A DNA stretch of 64,000 nt from Spirosoma sp. (GTDB taxonomy: Bacteria; Bacteroidota; Bacteroidia; Cytophagales; Spirosomataceae): positions 248,001 to 312,000 of the forward strand of contig NZ_JAPLET010000022.1 of the NCBI RefSeq assembly GCF_026391055.1, read 5' to 3'. Shown here in pieces: positions 16,370-24,620 of the stretch (its first letter is position 1; each line of letters opens with the position of its first letter). A program made the position numbers and the translations under genes. The notes beneath the pieces are model-generated. The model was given only the letters and a program-made list of their open reading frames with translations. It was not told where the DNA came from and did not search any database.

Positions 16370-17545
16370 TCATTGAGCGTAGATACGCATGGCCCGGATT
16401 CCTAAGAAAGGGCCGGGAATCAGTACATAAAAAACCCAGCCAGACAGGCCAATCGTATCGATCATCCAGGCCATCAATTGGATGGACAGAACTGTCAGTA
16501 AAAAGCCGAAGCAGGTAACCAGGGTTAAGATACTGCCCCGATTCTCAACAAAGGCATTACTGGCAACCAGAGTCGAGAATTGGGGGGAGTCACCGGCGGC
16601 CGTAGCTCCCCAAAGCAATAAAAAGAAACCGAAAAGGTAAGGCGGCAATGCCAGCATAAATGGCAGCATCACGATACACAGGCCAGACGTAAGTAACAGA
16701 TACCGGGCAACCCGACCGCTGCCAATCCGTAACGCCAGATATCCTCCGCCTACACAGCCAACGGCTCCGGCACCAATGGCCCCGAAGGCCCAAAGTGAAA
16801 TCGATGTGTTGATGGTCGGGTGTTGCTGACCGTAGTAAACCAGTAATGCCGGCAGAAAAGCCCAAATCGTATAGAGTTCCCACATATGGCCAAAGTACCC
16901 CAGCATGGCTGGTCGAAAGGCTGATGGCTTCCACACTGCCAGAAGTGCCTGAAAGCGAAAAAGGTTGCCGACACTTTTTCGGGAGGAAGCGGGCACAATC
17001 AGCGTTAGCAGAATACCACCGCTAATAGCGAGTAAACAGACCGATATCATCAGGGTACGATACGGTAGATTACCACCCAGTCCCCGGATGAGGTGCGGAA
17101 AAGCAGTACCCAGTACCAAAGCACCAACCAGAAAACCCATTGCCTTACCTAATTCGGTTTTGAACCGATCGGCGGCAATCTTCATGCCTACCGGATAAAC
17201 GCCTGCCAGAAAGAAACCGGTAAAGAACCGACTCGCCAGGACCGTTTCTGCCGTTAAAGGTATCAGCAGCCAGCTTAAGTTAACCAAAGCTGCCAGTACT
17301 ACCGACAGCAGAAATACGTAGGTTGACCGAAAACGGTCAGGTATGGCTAAAATGGCATACGTGACCGTACCGACAATGAAGCCAATCTGTACCGATGAGG
17401 TAATCCAACCAGTCAGGGTGGTGGTTTTTAGGAGCGTTTGGAGTTCGGGCAGGATGGCATTCCCCGCAAACCAAAGTGAAGTACCCGCGAATTGAGCAAA
17501 GACAATAACCACCAGTTGACCTTTGGTGCCGGAAGATGCAAGCAT
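16370..17545 (-). CDS. Major facilitator superfamily transporter
   Basis: From the ATG at 17545 the protein has 391 residues and about 12 transmembrane helices. An in-frame extension to 17662 adds 39 polar residues with several cysteines and is unlike an MFS N-terminus, so I reject it. Helix 1 reads V-V-I-V-F-A-Q-F-A-G-T-S-L-W-F-A-G-N, and helix 2-3 carries G-W-I-T-S-S-V-Q-I-G-F-I-V-G. A motif A-like loop R-F-R-S-T-Y follows. It resembles the MFS branch that includes cyanate- and nitrate-type or CynX-like exporters, but the substrate is unknown. No neighbour gives a clue: it converges on the kinase gene and diverges from a small exported protein. Confidence 0.88.
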   Translation of the reverse strand: MLASSGTKGQLVVIVFAQFAGTSLWFAGNAILPELQTLLKTTTLTGWITSSVQIGFIVGTVTYAILAIPDRFRSTYVFLLSVVLAALVNLSWLLIPLTAETVLASRFFTGFFLAGVYPVGMKIAADRFKTELGKAMGFLVGALVLGTAFPHLIRGLGGNLPYRTLMISVCLLAISGGILLTLIVPASSRKSVGNLFRFQALLAVWKPSAFRPAMLGYFGHMWELYTIWAFLPALLVYYGQQHPTINTSISLWAFGAIGAGAVGCVGGGYLALRIGSGRVARYLLLTSGLCIVMLPFMLALPPYLFGFFLLLWGATAAGDSPQFSTLVASNAFVENRGSILTLVTCFGFLLTVLSIQLMAWMIDTIGLSGWVFYVLIPGPFLGIRAMRIYAQ

Positions 17546-17694
17546 TTTCAAAGGTAGACATTGCTTGCTAAAAGCGGTTGCGTGTTGGCAAAAGCATGAC
17601 CGCCCACGTTTATATAAGTTTTTCTGGTATTCACCATGACTATTGTTGGCTGACTTAGTCAAATAGACTTACGTCCAACATTTATGTCTAACAA

Positions 17695-18213
17695 ATGGGA
17701 AAAAATTTATATAAACAATACACATACTGTTTTGGGCTGCTGTTAAGCTTACTGGTGCCCTTCGCGCAAGCCCAACCTGCACCTTTTGAAGGCGCTAATG
17801 TTATTTTGATCACCACTGATTTGGCTGACAAGGAGGCCTATATAACGGCCGCAAGTGTATTAACCGAACAGGGGATCCTCTTTTCAGCAGCTGATGATTG
17901 CTTGCTGATCAACCTGCCGGTAAAAGCCAGCGAACCAGGTAAAACGACTGAGTTTGTGGGTAAACTATCGGTCAATGCCGGGCTTGTTAAATTAACCGGA
18001 AGGATGCAGTTGGCCGGGGAGTTCACGAATGAGCAGCCGATCAAGGGTAGACCTTTATCTATGAGCTATGCCAAAGACAAGCGTAAAGTTTCGCTTTCGC
18101 AAGTCGGATTTTTATACCTTATCGAGCTGGCTAAAAAGCTGCACCGGCCCCTGCACGGCATTATCAGTTATAAAATGCAAGTGCCGTCAACGGAGGAGGC
18201 AGCGAGTTATTAG
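17695..18213 (+). CDS. Hypothetical exported protein
   Basis: I do not recognise this 172-residue protein. It has a clear Sec signal peptide: M-G-K-N-L-Y-K at the N-terminus, a Leu-rich core, and probable cleavage after F-A-Q-A. The mature part is alternating hydrophobic and polar and probably of alpha/beta character, with one Cys in D-D-C-L-L. No domain motif is visible. It is likely periplasmic or secreted. It diverges from the MFS gene with about 150 bases between and converges on the beta-lactamase-fold gene, 20 bases away. Confidence 0.7.
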   Translation: MGKNLYKQYTYCFGLLLSLLVPFAQAQPAPFEGANVILITTDLADKEAYITAASVLTEQGILFSAADDCLLINLPVKASEPGKTTEFVGKLSVNAGLVKLTGRMQLAGEFTNEQPIKGRPLSMSYAKDKRKVSLSQVGFLYLIELAKKLHRPLHGIISYKMQVPSTEEAASY

Positions 18214-18233
18214 CCAGATCGGGTACAGACTGC

Positions 18234-18962
18234 TCATAGGATGTTCTGCCGATGATACATAGGGCCGAATTTGGCGTTCAATTGTTGGTTTGCCTGCTGT
18301 TTGAGCGGTCTGCCGTGGCCAAATACAGCTTTGTCGAAATGAAATGTCGCAACTTCCAGGATGCTTTTAAGTGCCAGGGTTCTGTTTTCGTAGACTGTAC
18401 TTAAATCCAGACCGGCTACATTCGCGCACAGATCACCGGCTATTAATATGCCTTCACGCTTAAGTAACAGGGCTATATGGCCAGTGCTATGCCCCGGGGT
18501 GTGAATTACCTGTAGCCCACCCGCTATTGGAACCATGTCCAGGTGGTTTAACCGGTCATCGACATGCACCGGGTCAATGGTACTTGCTCCCCGTTTGATG
18601 AACAGGGAAAAAATTAGCCAATTTATAATACCGGGTGAACAGGATATGGGCGAGTTTCCACTATGTCCTTCGTTAAGCAGAGGGGCTTCCTGCTGGTGTG
18701 CCAGTAGCGGAATACCGAGCTCGGCCTTGATGGCAGCGGCACTACCGGCATGGTCAGGATGAGCGTGGGTTAGTATCATCCGTTTGATTGCTGCCGGCTT
18801 GTAACCGCCCTGCTTTATCGCCGAGAAAATTCGGGGCAAACTACCTTTGTAGCCCGTATCGACCAGCGTAAGGTCATCGTCGCCGTCTTTGATGATGAAA
18901 GCGTTGACGACACCCAGCGAAATCTGGTACAGCGAAGGGGTTATTTGCTGAAGAGTCGGCAT
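18234..18962 (-). CDS. MBL-fold metallohydrolase
   Basis: The 242-residue protein has the metallo-beta-lactamase signature T-H66-A-H68-P-D70-H71-A-G. The later ligands are in H-T-P-G-H-S-T-G-H, A-G-D-L (bridging Asp), and G-H-G-R-P near the end. This is the pattern of the glyoxalase II/metal-dependent hydrolase group, which binds two metal ions and cleaves esters or thioesters; it is not evidence of antibiotic resistance. No signal peptide is present. Substrate is unknown. The gene is 29 bases downstream of the second PAS kinase gene on the same strand, so the two may share a transcript. Confidence 0.93.
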   Translation of the reverse strand: MPTLQQITPSLYQISLGVVNAFIIKDGDDDLTLVDTGYKGSLPRIFSAIKQGGYKPAAIKRMILTHAHPDHAGSAAAIKAELGIPLLAHQQEAPLLNEGHSGNSPISCSPGIINWLIFSLFIKRGASTIDPVHVDDRLNHLDMVPIAGGLQVIHTPGHSTGHIALLLKREGILIAGDLCANVAGLDLSTVYENRTLALKSILEVATFHFDKAVFGHGRPLKQQANQQLNAKFGPMYHRQNIL

Positions 18963-18991
18963 ATCATATCAGGCTATAGTAAGTTTATCAG

Positions 18992-21637
18992 CTAGGTCAT
19001 GGGTAAATAAACCGTAAACGTGGCCCCCGCTCCGGGTTGGCTATAGGTGGTTATGAAGCCATGATGATTCTCGATTACTTTCTTGACTACTGCCAGCCCA
19101 ATGCCTGTACCCGTATATTGACTGCGGCCGTGCAGCCGATGAAAAAGCTCAAAGATACGCTCGCGGTAATGCTCATTGAACCCAATGCCTTCATCCACTA
19201 TTCTAAGCGCAACCCATTGGCCTTGTTCTGGTGTAAATTCAGTTGCTGGCAATTGATCGGCCGTGAGCAGAACCGCATCCAGGCGTATTTGGGGCGGTTG
19301 GTCTGGTTTTGTGAACTTAAGCGCATTGGTAATCAGATTTTGTATCAGCTGTCTTAGTTGAGTTGCATCCCCCCGTATCGTTGGCAGTTCGGTGATGGTA
19401 ATACAAGCCTTGGTTTCCTGAATCCTCATTTCCAGATCGCTAAGTATTTCCTGAGTAATCGTTTGCAGGGACACTGGCACAAATGGGTTCTGCTGGGTTG
19501 TCAGGTGGGAGTAGTCCAGGAGGTTTTTGATAAGGAGCTGCATCCGTAAAACTGCGTTTTGTTGCCGTCGCAGTAAATCCTGTCCAGTATCGTCGAGTGC
19601 TGTAGCGTGCTGTGTCAGCAGCATGTCTCCAAACGAATGAATTTTTCGCAAAGGCTCCTGCAAGTCGTGTGAGGCAACATACGCAAACTGCTGGAGGTAT
19701 TCGTTCGAGCGGCTTAACGCAACGTTTTTTGCTTCCAGTTGCTGTTGATAGACACGCAGAGGGGTTATATCGGTGGTGATCAGCAACACGCCACCACGGA
19801 ATGGGCGAATATCGTACTCGTATGTCAAACCCATCGTTGGGTAGTCCACTGACTCGTGAATGGACTGGCCGGTCATTACCACCAGAACGAGCGCATTGAA
19901 CAAAGCTCGTTCCTTAACCGCCGGAAAAACCGTTAGCAGGCTCTGGCTCTGCAATTGTTCCTGCGTAAAGTCACGGTTCACAAAGGGGAAAAATAAGCGT
20001 ACAGTGGCTGGATTAGCGAGATTGATTGCAAAGTCAGCGATCTGCCCGGCATCGTCCCGGCGGGGCTCGAGAACCAGAATACTGGTAGTCGAACTGTTCA
20101 ACACGCCTTTGAGTAGATCGGCCTGGCTCTCCTGATCGAGCTGGGCAAGCTTGATGGCGGTTATATCCATCAACGTAACAATAAGCCCATCAAAACAAGG
20201 TACTACCGATATGTCATACCAGACTGTATCCGTGGGGTTCGACCATACAAAACGTTGGGCTTTCCCGGTTCGGGCCACGGCTGCCAACCGGTCAAAAAGG
20301 CTATCATTTATCTGATAGGGAATTAATTCAGACAAGGCCTTGCCTACCAGTCGTTCGAGTGGTTGCTTGAGCGTCTGAGCCAGTGTGGCGTTAATCTTTT
20401 CGAGGGAGAAATCTACAATCGCCCCCGCTGTATTGTAGACGGTCTTTAACAAGGTTATGCCCGTAAGGGAGTTATCCAGCACCGTTTGTAGAACTGTAGC
20501 CTGCCGTTGCTGATCCAGTTGGGCCTCCTTTCGGTAGGTAATATCGAGTGTTGTTAGAACCAGTCCATCTCCATGCTGAACGGCCACACAGTCAAACCAG
20601 ACACCATGGGTCTCCAACGGATGAAACCTTTCAAAATGATCACTTTCCCCTGATTCCACGACAGCTACAAAACGATCGAAAAGACCGTTATCTGGCAGTC
20701 TAGGATACAACTCCAGGAGCCGTTTACCCGTAATCGATTGACCTGGCCGATATTGTTCATAAGTATCCAGTTCATTCCCGGTACTGATCTTGAAGTCGAT
20801 GATAAGTCCGGTATGGTCTCGAATGGATTCGTAATAACGGATCGACGCGGGCGAACTCCGCAATACACTTTCTAATAAAGAAGCGGCCTTTTGTCGTTGC
20901 GTAACATCCTGAAAGGAAACCAGCAGCCCATCGCCATACTTAACCACAGATACGTCCAGCCAAATGTCCTGGGGTTGCAAATAAACCAGGTCCTGGTGCC
21001 GTTGGCCCGTGGTTACAACGTCTTTGTAACGGTAAAAAAGTTCCTCAGCCCGCATGTTGGGATAACGCTGGCTGACGGGTTTAGTCAATATTGTTTCCTT
21101 GGACTGACGCGAAATATCTGCCCCTAGTTGATTACAGAGTATGGCCTGAAAGTCAATAATAGTTTGGCTGGCATCGCGCAGAGCCTGAAACATAACCAAG
21201 CCCGTAGGCATGGATTCGATCACTTGTTCCAGTAATTGGCTACGCTCCGGAGGCACCTGGAGCAGGCCAATAGAAAGAATCAGCCGCTGACTATCAACAT
21301 TCAGTAGCTGACATTCATATATAGTGGCTGAACTGGTACTAAATAATGAACGCAGCAACTGAAAGCGAACAGGAGTGGTCTGATTGAGGGCCTGATGTAA
21401 ATAGACGCCCAGAGAGTGGCTATTAAATGGAGCCGGTAACTGGTCGACAGGTGTGCCAATTAATGGCTTTGTCAGTCCGGAGAGCAGCGATAGAGCACGG
21501 GCATTCGCCTGTATCACCTGAAACCCTGAAACGGTTGGTTGTTCGGAGGCCAGTACAAGTATACCATCTTGAGACAACTCGATAAGAGCGGCTGAAAGGC
21601 TCATGTCCTGACGAGAAATGGCGTTCACAACGTTCAT
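18992..21637 (-). CDS. Multi-PAS sensor histidine kinase, phytochrome-like H-box
   Basis: From the ATG at 21637 the protein has 881 residues; another ATG at 21703 would add 22. It contains about five consecutive PAS-like modules with a repeated wording (S-S-x-x-x-I-x-x-x-E/Y-x-x-R-D...D-I-T) suggesting internal duplication, then a coiled coil. The H-box A-S-H-D-L-Q-E-P-L-R-K-I is of the type found in bacteriophytochrome and KinA-like kinases. N-box N-L-I-T-N-A-L-K-F, G1 D-E-G-I-G-F and G2 G-T-G-I-G-L close the protein. No membrane segments are seen. No response regulator lies nearby. Its module wording resembles that of the other large kinase in this window, so both probably come from one expanded family. 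Confidence 0.92.
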   Translation of the reverse strand: MNVVNAISRQDMSLSAALIELSQDGILVLASEQPTVSGFQVIQANARALSLLSGLTKPLIGTPVDQLPAPFNSHSLGVYLHQALNQTTPVRFQLLRSLFSTSSATIYECQLLNVDSQRLILSIGLLQVPPERSQLLEQVIESMPTGLVMFQALRDASQTIIDFQAILCNQLGADISRQSKETILTKPVSQRYPNMRAEELFYRYKDVVTTGQRHQDLVYLQPQDIWLDVSVVKYGDGLLVSFQDVTQRQKAASLLESVLRSSPASIRYYESIRDHTGLIIDFKISTGNELDTYEQYRPGQSITGKRLLELYPRLPDNGLFDRFVAVVESGESDHFERFHPLETHGVWFDCVAVQHGDGLVLTTLDITYRKEAQLDQQRQATVLQTVLDNSLTGITLLKTVYNTAGAIVDFSLEKINATLAQTLKQPLERLVGKALSELIPYQINDSLFDRLAAVARTGKAQRFVWSNPTDTVWYDISVVPCFDGLIVTLMDITAIKLAQLDQESQADLLKGVLNSSTTSILVLEPRRDDAGQIADFAINLANPATVRLFFPFVNRDFTQEQLQSQSLLTVFPAVKERALFNALVLVVMTGQSIHESVDYPTMGLTYEYDIRPFRGGVLLITTDITPLRVYQQQLEAKNVALSRSNEYLQQFAYVASHDLQEPLRKIHSFGDMLLTQHATALDDTGQDLLRRQQNAVLRMQLLIKNLLDYSHLTTQQNPFVPVSLQTITQEILSDLEMRIQETKACITITELPTIRGDATQLRQLIQNLITNALKFTKPDQPPQIRLDAVLLTADQLPATEFTPEQGQWVALRIVDEGIGFNEHYRERIFELFHRLHGRSQYTGTGIGLAVVKKVIENHHGFITTYSQPGAGATFTVYLPMT

Positions 21638-22061
21638 AAACCTACTTAAACCAACATCCGTATATTTACGAGCAATTGCACACAGGTATGCTGGTAAAGA
21701 CAATTTAAAGTACTTGAGGGGATTATATTATTTATACAAATCTACATAGTTTTATTCGTAAACGGGCAGGTGCCTGTTGTTCCATATAACTCTATGCGAC
21801 GTTGCCAGCCTAGTTCGATTTTCTACAGGATTTATTCGGGTACATAGTTGATATTCATGAACTTACTATCATCGTTAGCGCAGATGACGGCTAGTAATAA
21901 CTAATCGGAAGCTTTTCCGTATTAGGAATTTATGCGCCTTTTCCTCCATGTTGCTTATGATTCAATATATTCTTGGTATGGGTATTCGAACGCATAATCG
22001 GCGACCAGACTCAAGAGTTGGACGGCGCAGATGGATTTACGGGGCAAGCAATAGACAGTCC
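21638..22061. other. Intergenic region between the kinase and tRNA-Leu
   Basis: About 420 bases. I see no gene with a start codon and no strong inverted repeat. A minus-strand open stretch ending at 21955 reads somewhat like protein but has no start; see the rejected list. The first part probably holds the kinase promoter. Confidence 0.4.
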
Positions 22062-22095
22062 ATAAAAAAAGCGCTTATCTATCCAATAAGCGCTT
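22062..22095 (-). terminator. Intrinsic terminator of tRNA-Leu
   Basis: AAGCGCTTAT (22069-22078) is the exact reverse complement of ATAAGCGCTT (22086-22095), followed on the minus strand by seven T residues. It lies 18 bases after the tRNA 3' end. Confidence 0.85.
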
Positions 22096-22113
22096 GATTT
22101 TCAATTTGTTGTG

Positions 22114-22195
22114 TGACCACGGGGAGACTCGAACTCCCATGCCTTGCAGCACCACCCCCTCAAGATGGCGTGTCTACCAGTTTCACCACGTGGCC
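22114..22195 (-). tRNA. tRNA-Leu(GAG)
   Basis: On the minus strand the acceptor arm GGCCACG pairs with CGTGGTC. The D-arm has TGGTGAAACTGGTAGACAC, which is the leucine form. The anticodon loop TTGAGGG gives anticodon GAG, flanked by CCATC and GGTGG. A variable arm of class II type and the T-arm GGGAGTTCGAGTCTCCC follow. The length is 82 bases without CCA; only CA follows the discriminator A, so CCA is added after transcription. Confidence 0.95.
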
Positions 22196-22347
22196 ATTTT
22201 CTTATTCCGGGTGCAAAGATAGCATTCTTATCATCTTTTGTCAACCTTCGATTGGAATCTTTTGCTTTTTTTCGCTCCGTATGGCCCAAAAACGGGCAAA
22301 ATTTCGTACTTTTATCTTTATAAACCACGTTTAAAAGTCCAAGTAGT

Positions 22348-22755
22348 ATGGCACTGGAATTAGTCGGAAAACTCATAAAGGTTCTGCCTGAAGTATCGGG
22401 TCAAAGCCAAAAAGGTCCCTGGAGCAAGCAGGAATTCGTTATCGAAACACTTGATGCATCCTATCCAAAAAAAGTTTGCTTAACGGCCTGGGGCGATAAA
22501 GTTGCAGATTTGAAACAATATGCCAATGGCGATACGCTGAAAGCTACCTTCAGTGCTGAGTCACGCGAGTATAATGAACGCTGGTACACAGAGTTAAGGG
22601 CGTTTCGAATTGAGTTAGCTGAAGGTGACGGCGGGTCTGCTCCTGCACCACGGTCTGCTCCAGCCCAACAGCCGCGGTCTGCTCAGTCGAGTCAACCTGC
22701 TGCTGTGTCGTTCAACTCAGCCTTCGATGAAGAAAGTAACGATCTGCCGTTCTAA
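22348..22755 (+). CDS. DUF3127 protein with SSB-like acidic C-terminal tip
   Basis: The 135-residue protein matches DUF3127, a small family frequent in Bacteroidota. M-x-L-E-L-V-G-K-L-I-K-V-L-P is followed by G-P-W-S-K-Q-E-F-V-I-E-T, Y-P-K-K-V-C-L-T-A-W-G-D-K and a strand ending in E-L-R-A-F-R-I-E. The alternating strands and length suggest an OB-like barrel of about 95 residues (inference). A flexible Ala/Pro/Ser/Gln linker (about 96-125) then leads to a tip F-D-E-E-S-N-D-L-P-F. That layout of barrel, disordered linker and acidic D-L-P-F end is that of single-stranded DNA-binding protein, whose tip recruits repair and replication proteins. The gene stands alone between tRNA-Leu and tRNA-Lys, both on the opposite strand, and has its own strong terminator. 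Confidence 0.9.
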   Translation: MALELVGKLIKVLPEVSGQSQKGPWSKQEFVIETLDASYPKKVCLTAWGDKVADLKQYANGDTLKATFSAESREYNERWYTELRAFRIELAEGDGGSAPAPRSAPAQQPRSAQSSQPAAVSFNSAFDEESNDLPF

Positions 22756-22765
22756 GCAGGTTGAT

Positions 22766-22800
22766 AATGAAAAAAGCCGCTAATAGCGGCTTTTTTCATT
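22766..22800. terminator. Bidirectional intrinsic terminator
   Basis: A perfect 16-bp inverted repeat (22766-22781 and 22785-22800) with a 3-base loop, A-run on one side and T-run on the other. It ends the DUF3127 gene on the plus strand and tRNA-Lys on the minus strand. Confidence 0.9.
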
Positions 22801-22803
22801 ATG

Positions 22804-22876
22804 TGATTCGGCTGGGATTCGAACCCAGGACCCATACATTAAAAGTGTATTGCTCTACCAGCTGAGCTACCAAATC
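22804..22876 (-). tRNA. tRNA-Lys(TTT)
   Basis: On the minus strand GATTTGG pairs with CCGAATC to form the acceptor stem. The D-arm has GCTCAGCTGGTAGAGC. The anticodon loop CTTTTAA between ATACA and TGTAT gives anticodon TTT. The T-arm is CTGGGTTCGAATCCCAG. Length is 73 bases without CCA. Confidence 0.97.
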
Positions 22877-22930
22877 GGTTGAACGTCCGTCCTGTTAGTG
22901 GGTGGTTGTTCTTAATTGTGGTGCAAAACT

Positions 22931-23674
22931 ATGGCCTTATTTCGATCGTTGCAAGCTATTCCTCTTAAAATAAGTCTATTTTTTTGTTTTTTTTCGGGAC
23001 TCGCTGATGCACAGATAGTTTCAGTAGACTCTCTCAAACGTGCCGATTCACTATTTATTGCCGGTGATCAGGTGAATGCCGCGCGTATCTATGAAATGGC
23101 GCTAGCCGAAGGGCACACGGCTACCGATCCAATGCTGCTGAAACTGGCGAGTGCTTACGAGCAACAGAATGATGTACCCCGGTTACTCTATTATCTGGAT
23201 GTTTATTTCGAACGCCACCCCGACGATGTTGTGCTGCGTCGGATGAACGACATTGCCAGTGCCAACAACCTCAGTGGATACGAAACGGATGATCTGAATT
23301 ATTTTTATCTCTTTTACCGAAAATACGGTCTCTACTTCCTGCTCTTTCTGCTCATTCCGGCAGGCTATGTTTTTACGGTACTCATGCTTAAGTTAGTCCG
23401 TAAACAACCCGTATTTAGTAGGCAAAAGTGGATTTTCTTTGCCTATCTAATTCTTCTCCTGATCTTTACAAATCTGCCGGAAGGTATCCAGTCAGGAATA
23501 ACCAGCCATGACCGGGTATTTCTTCGGGCAGATCCTTCCTCAGCCGCCCCGATCGTTGAAGTAATTGGTCGAGGCCACAAGCTCAGCATTCTGGGTACGA
23601 AAGACATTTACCTGCGCATATTATGGCACAATAAACTTTATTTTATCCGCCGGGATAATGTGTGGATTATTTAA
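22931..23674 (+). CDS. TPR-type membrane protein with C-terminal SH3-like segment
   Basis: From the ATG at 22931 the product has 247 residues. It begins with a signal peptide (L-K-I-S-L-F-F-C-F-F-S-G-L-A-D-A). TPR-like helices follow at about 30-105: A-D-S-L-F-I-A-G-D-Q-V-N-A-A-R-I-Y, then L-A-S-A-Y-E-Q-Q-N-D-V-P-R-L. Two transmembrane helices are at about 125-150 and 165-185. The C-terminal 60 residues (V-F-L-R-A-D-P-S-S-A-A-P-I-V-E-V-I) look like a bacterial SH3 fold, as in proteins that end with a BatE-like arrangement. I infer an envelope protein, possibly one that binds peptidoglycan or a partner; no function is assigned. It is convergent with the SDR gene and shares a 19-bp inverted-repeat terminator. 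Confidence 0.75.
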   Translation: MALFRSLQAIPLKISLFFCFFSGLADAQIVSVDSLKRADSLFIAGDQVNAARIYEMALAEGHTATDPMLLKLASAYEQQNDVPRLLYYLDVYFERHPDDVVLRRMNDIASANNLSGYETDDLNYFYLFYRKYGLYFLLFLLIPAGYVFTVLMLKLVRKQPVFSRQKWIFFAYLILLLIFTNLPEGIQSGITSHDRVFLRADPSSAAPIVEVIGRGHKLSILGTKDIYLRILWHNKLYFIRRDNVWII

Positions 23675-23681
23675 AAAGAGG

Positions 23682-23758
23682 AGTTAGGAGTTGCTGACGC
23701 AAATGAGCTGACGCAAGCGTGTGCTTTTGGTTTTTACTGGCGTCAGCAACTCCTAACT
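23682..23758. terminator. Perfect 19-bp inverted repeat between convergent genes
   Basis: Bases 23682-23700 are the exact reverse complement of 23740-23758, around a 39-base loop. A-rich sequence lies before the left arm and T-rich sequence after the right arm, so it can act in both directions. Confidence 0.65.
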
Positions 23759-24566
23759 ACTTTTTCAAAGGTGAGTCTTTCTCTCTGGCCAAAGTATTGT
23801 ATACAAGTTTATCCATGAGTTTAGGCAACCACTTGTTCAGGAACACGGTGAATTTGCCCTGCGAGGTCAGGATGAGCTCGCGCTTTCGGGTTTTAACTGC
23901 ACGCAAAATGTGATCGGCACATTCTTCTGCGCTCATCATATTACTTTCATCCCGCATGGTTTCGCCTTTGGTCCGCCCGTGGGCGTCGAGGGCTGAAAAG
24001 CGAATATTAGACGCCGTGAAACCCGGACATGCGGTCAATACATGAACGCCCGTATGCAGCAGCTCGGTCCGAACGGCTTCAAGAAAGCCATTCATCGCAA
24101 ACTTTGAAGCCGAGTAACCGCTCCGAACGGGTAGACCCCGATACCCGGCAATCGACGAAATCCCTACAATAGACCCTTTTGTCTGCTGAATGTAGGGCAA
24201 CGCATAGCGGGTGGCGTAGACAGTCCCCATGAAATTAATGTCCATCACCTTTTGGATAACGGCCGGGTCTGTGTCAATCAGCATGGAACGCATACTTATT
24301 CCCGCATTATTGATCAGGATGTCCAGCCGCCCGAACCGGGCAATCGTCTGGTCGATTAATTGTTTAACATCGGACTCAATACTGACATCCGCCGTTAGTG
24401 AAAATGTGTTGATCCCTGACTGACGAAGCTCATCACTTACCAACTGAAGTGCGTCTGCCTTGCGGGCGCAAATAACAACAATGGCTCCTTCACGCCCGAA
24501 GGCAAACGCAAGCGCCCGACCGATACCCGATGATGCACCAGTAATGAGAACTAATTTATCTTTCAT
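23757..24566 (-). CDS. Short-chain dehydrogenase/reductase
   Basis: The 269-residue protein is a classical SDR: T-G10-A-S-S-G-I-G16 dinucleotide-binding loop, D60 after the third strand, N-N-A-G at 87-90, Ser138, and the active pair Y151-x-x-x-K155. Such enzymes reduce or oxidise a carbonyl/hydroxyl using NAD(P). The C-terminal 40 residues are basic and hydrophobic (F-L-N-K-W-L-P-K-L-M-D), as in membrane-associated SDRs acting on lipids. Substrate is unknown. A box TATCTTCG close to TAnnTTTG is present 11 bases before the start codon (24578-24585), suggesting a very short leader. It converges with the TPR protein gene and lies downstream of the T9SS cargo gene. Confidence 0.92.
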   Translation of the reverse strand: MKDKLVLITGASSGIGRALAFAFGREGAIVVICARKADALQLVSDELRQSGINTFSLTADVSIESDVKQLIDQTIARFGRLDILINNAGISMRSMLIDTDPAVIQKVMDINFMGTVYATRYALPYIQQTKGSIVGISSIAGYRGLPVRSGYSASKFAMNGFLEAVRTELLHTGVHVLTACPGFTASNIRFSALDAHGRTKGETMRDESNMMSAEECADHILRAVKTRKRELILTSQGKFTVFLNKWLPKLMDKLVYNTLAREKDSPLKK

Positions 24567-24620
24567 AATTGCAGCCGCGAAGATACTACTTAAGTGGCCG
24601 GCTAGGTAGAGTCGGCAGGA

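Noticed and set aside
18234-18962. Beta-lactamase resistance gene
   Set aside because: The MBL fold is shared by many housekeeping hydrolases; the motif spacing and lack of a signal peptide favour a cytoplasmic hydrolase.
21955-22055. Minus-strand open stretch of about 33 codons upstream of tRNA-Leu that reads like protein
   Set aside because: No start codon, very short, overlaps the tRNA terminator on one side, and I recognise no family; chance is the simpler reading.
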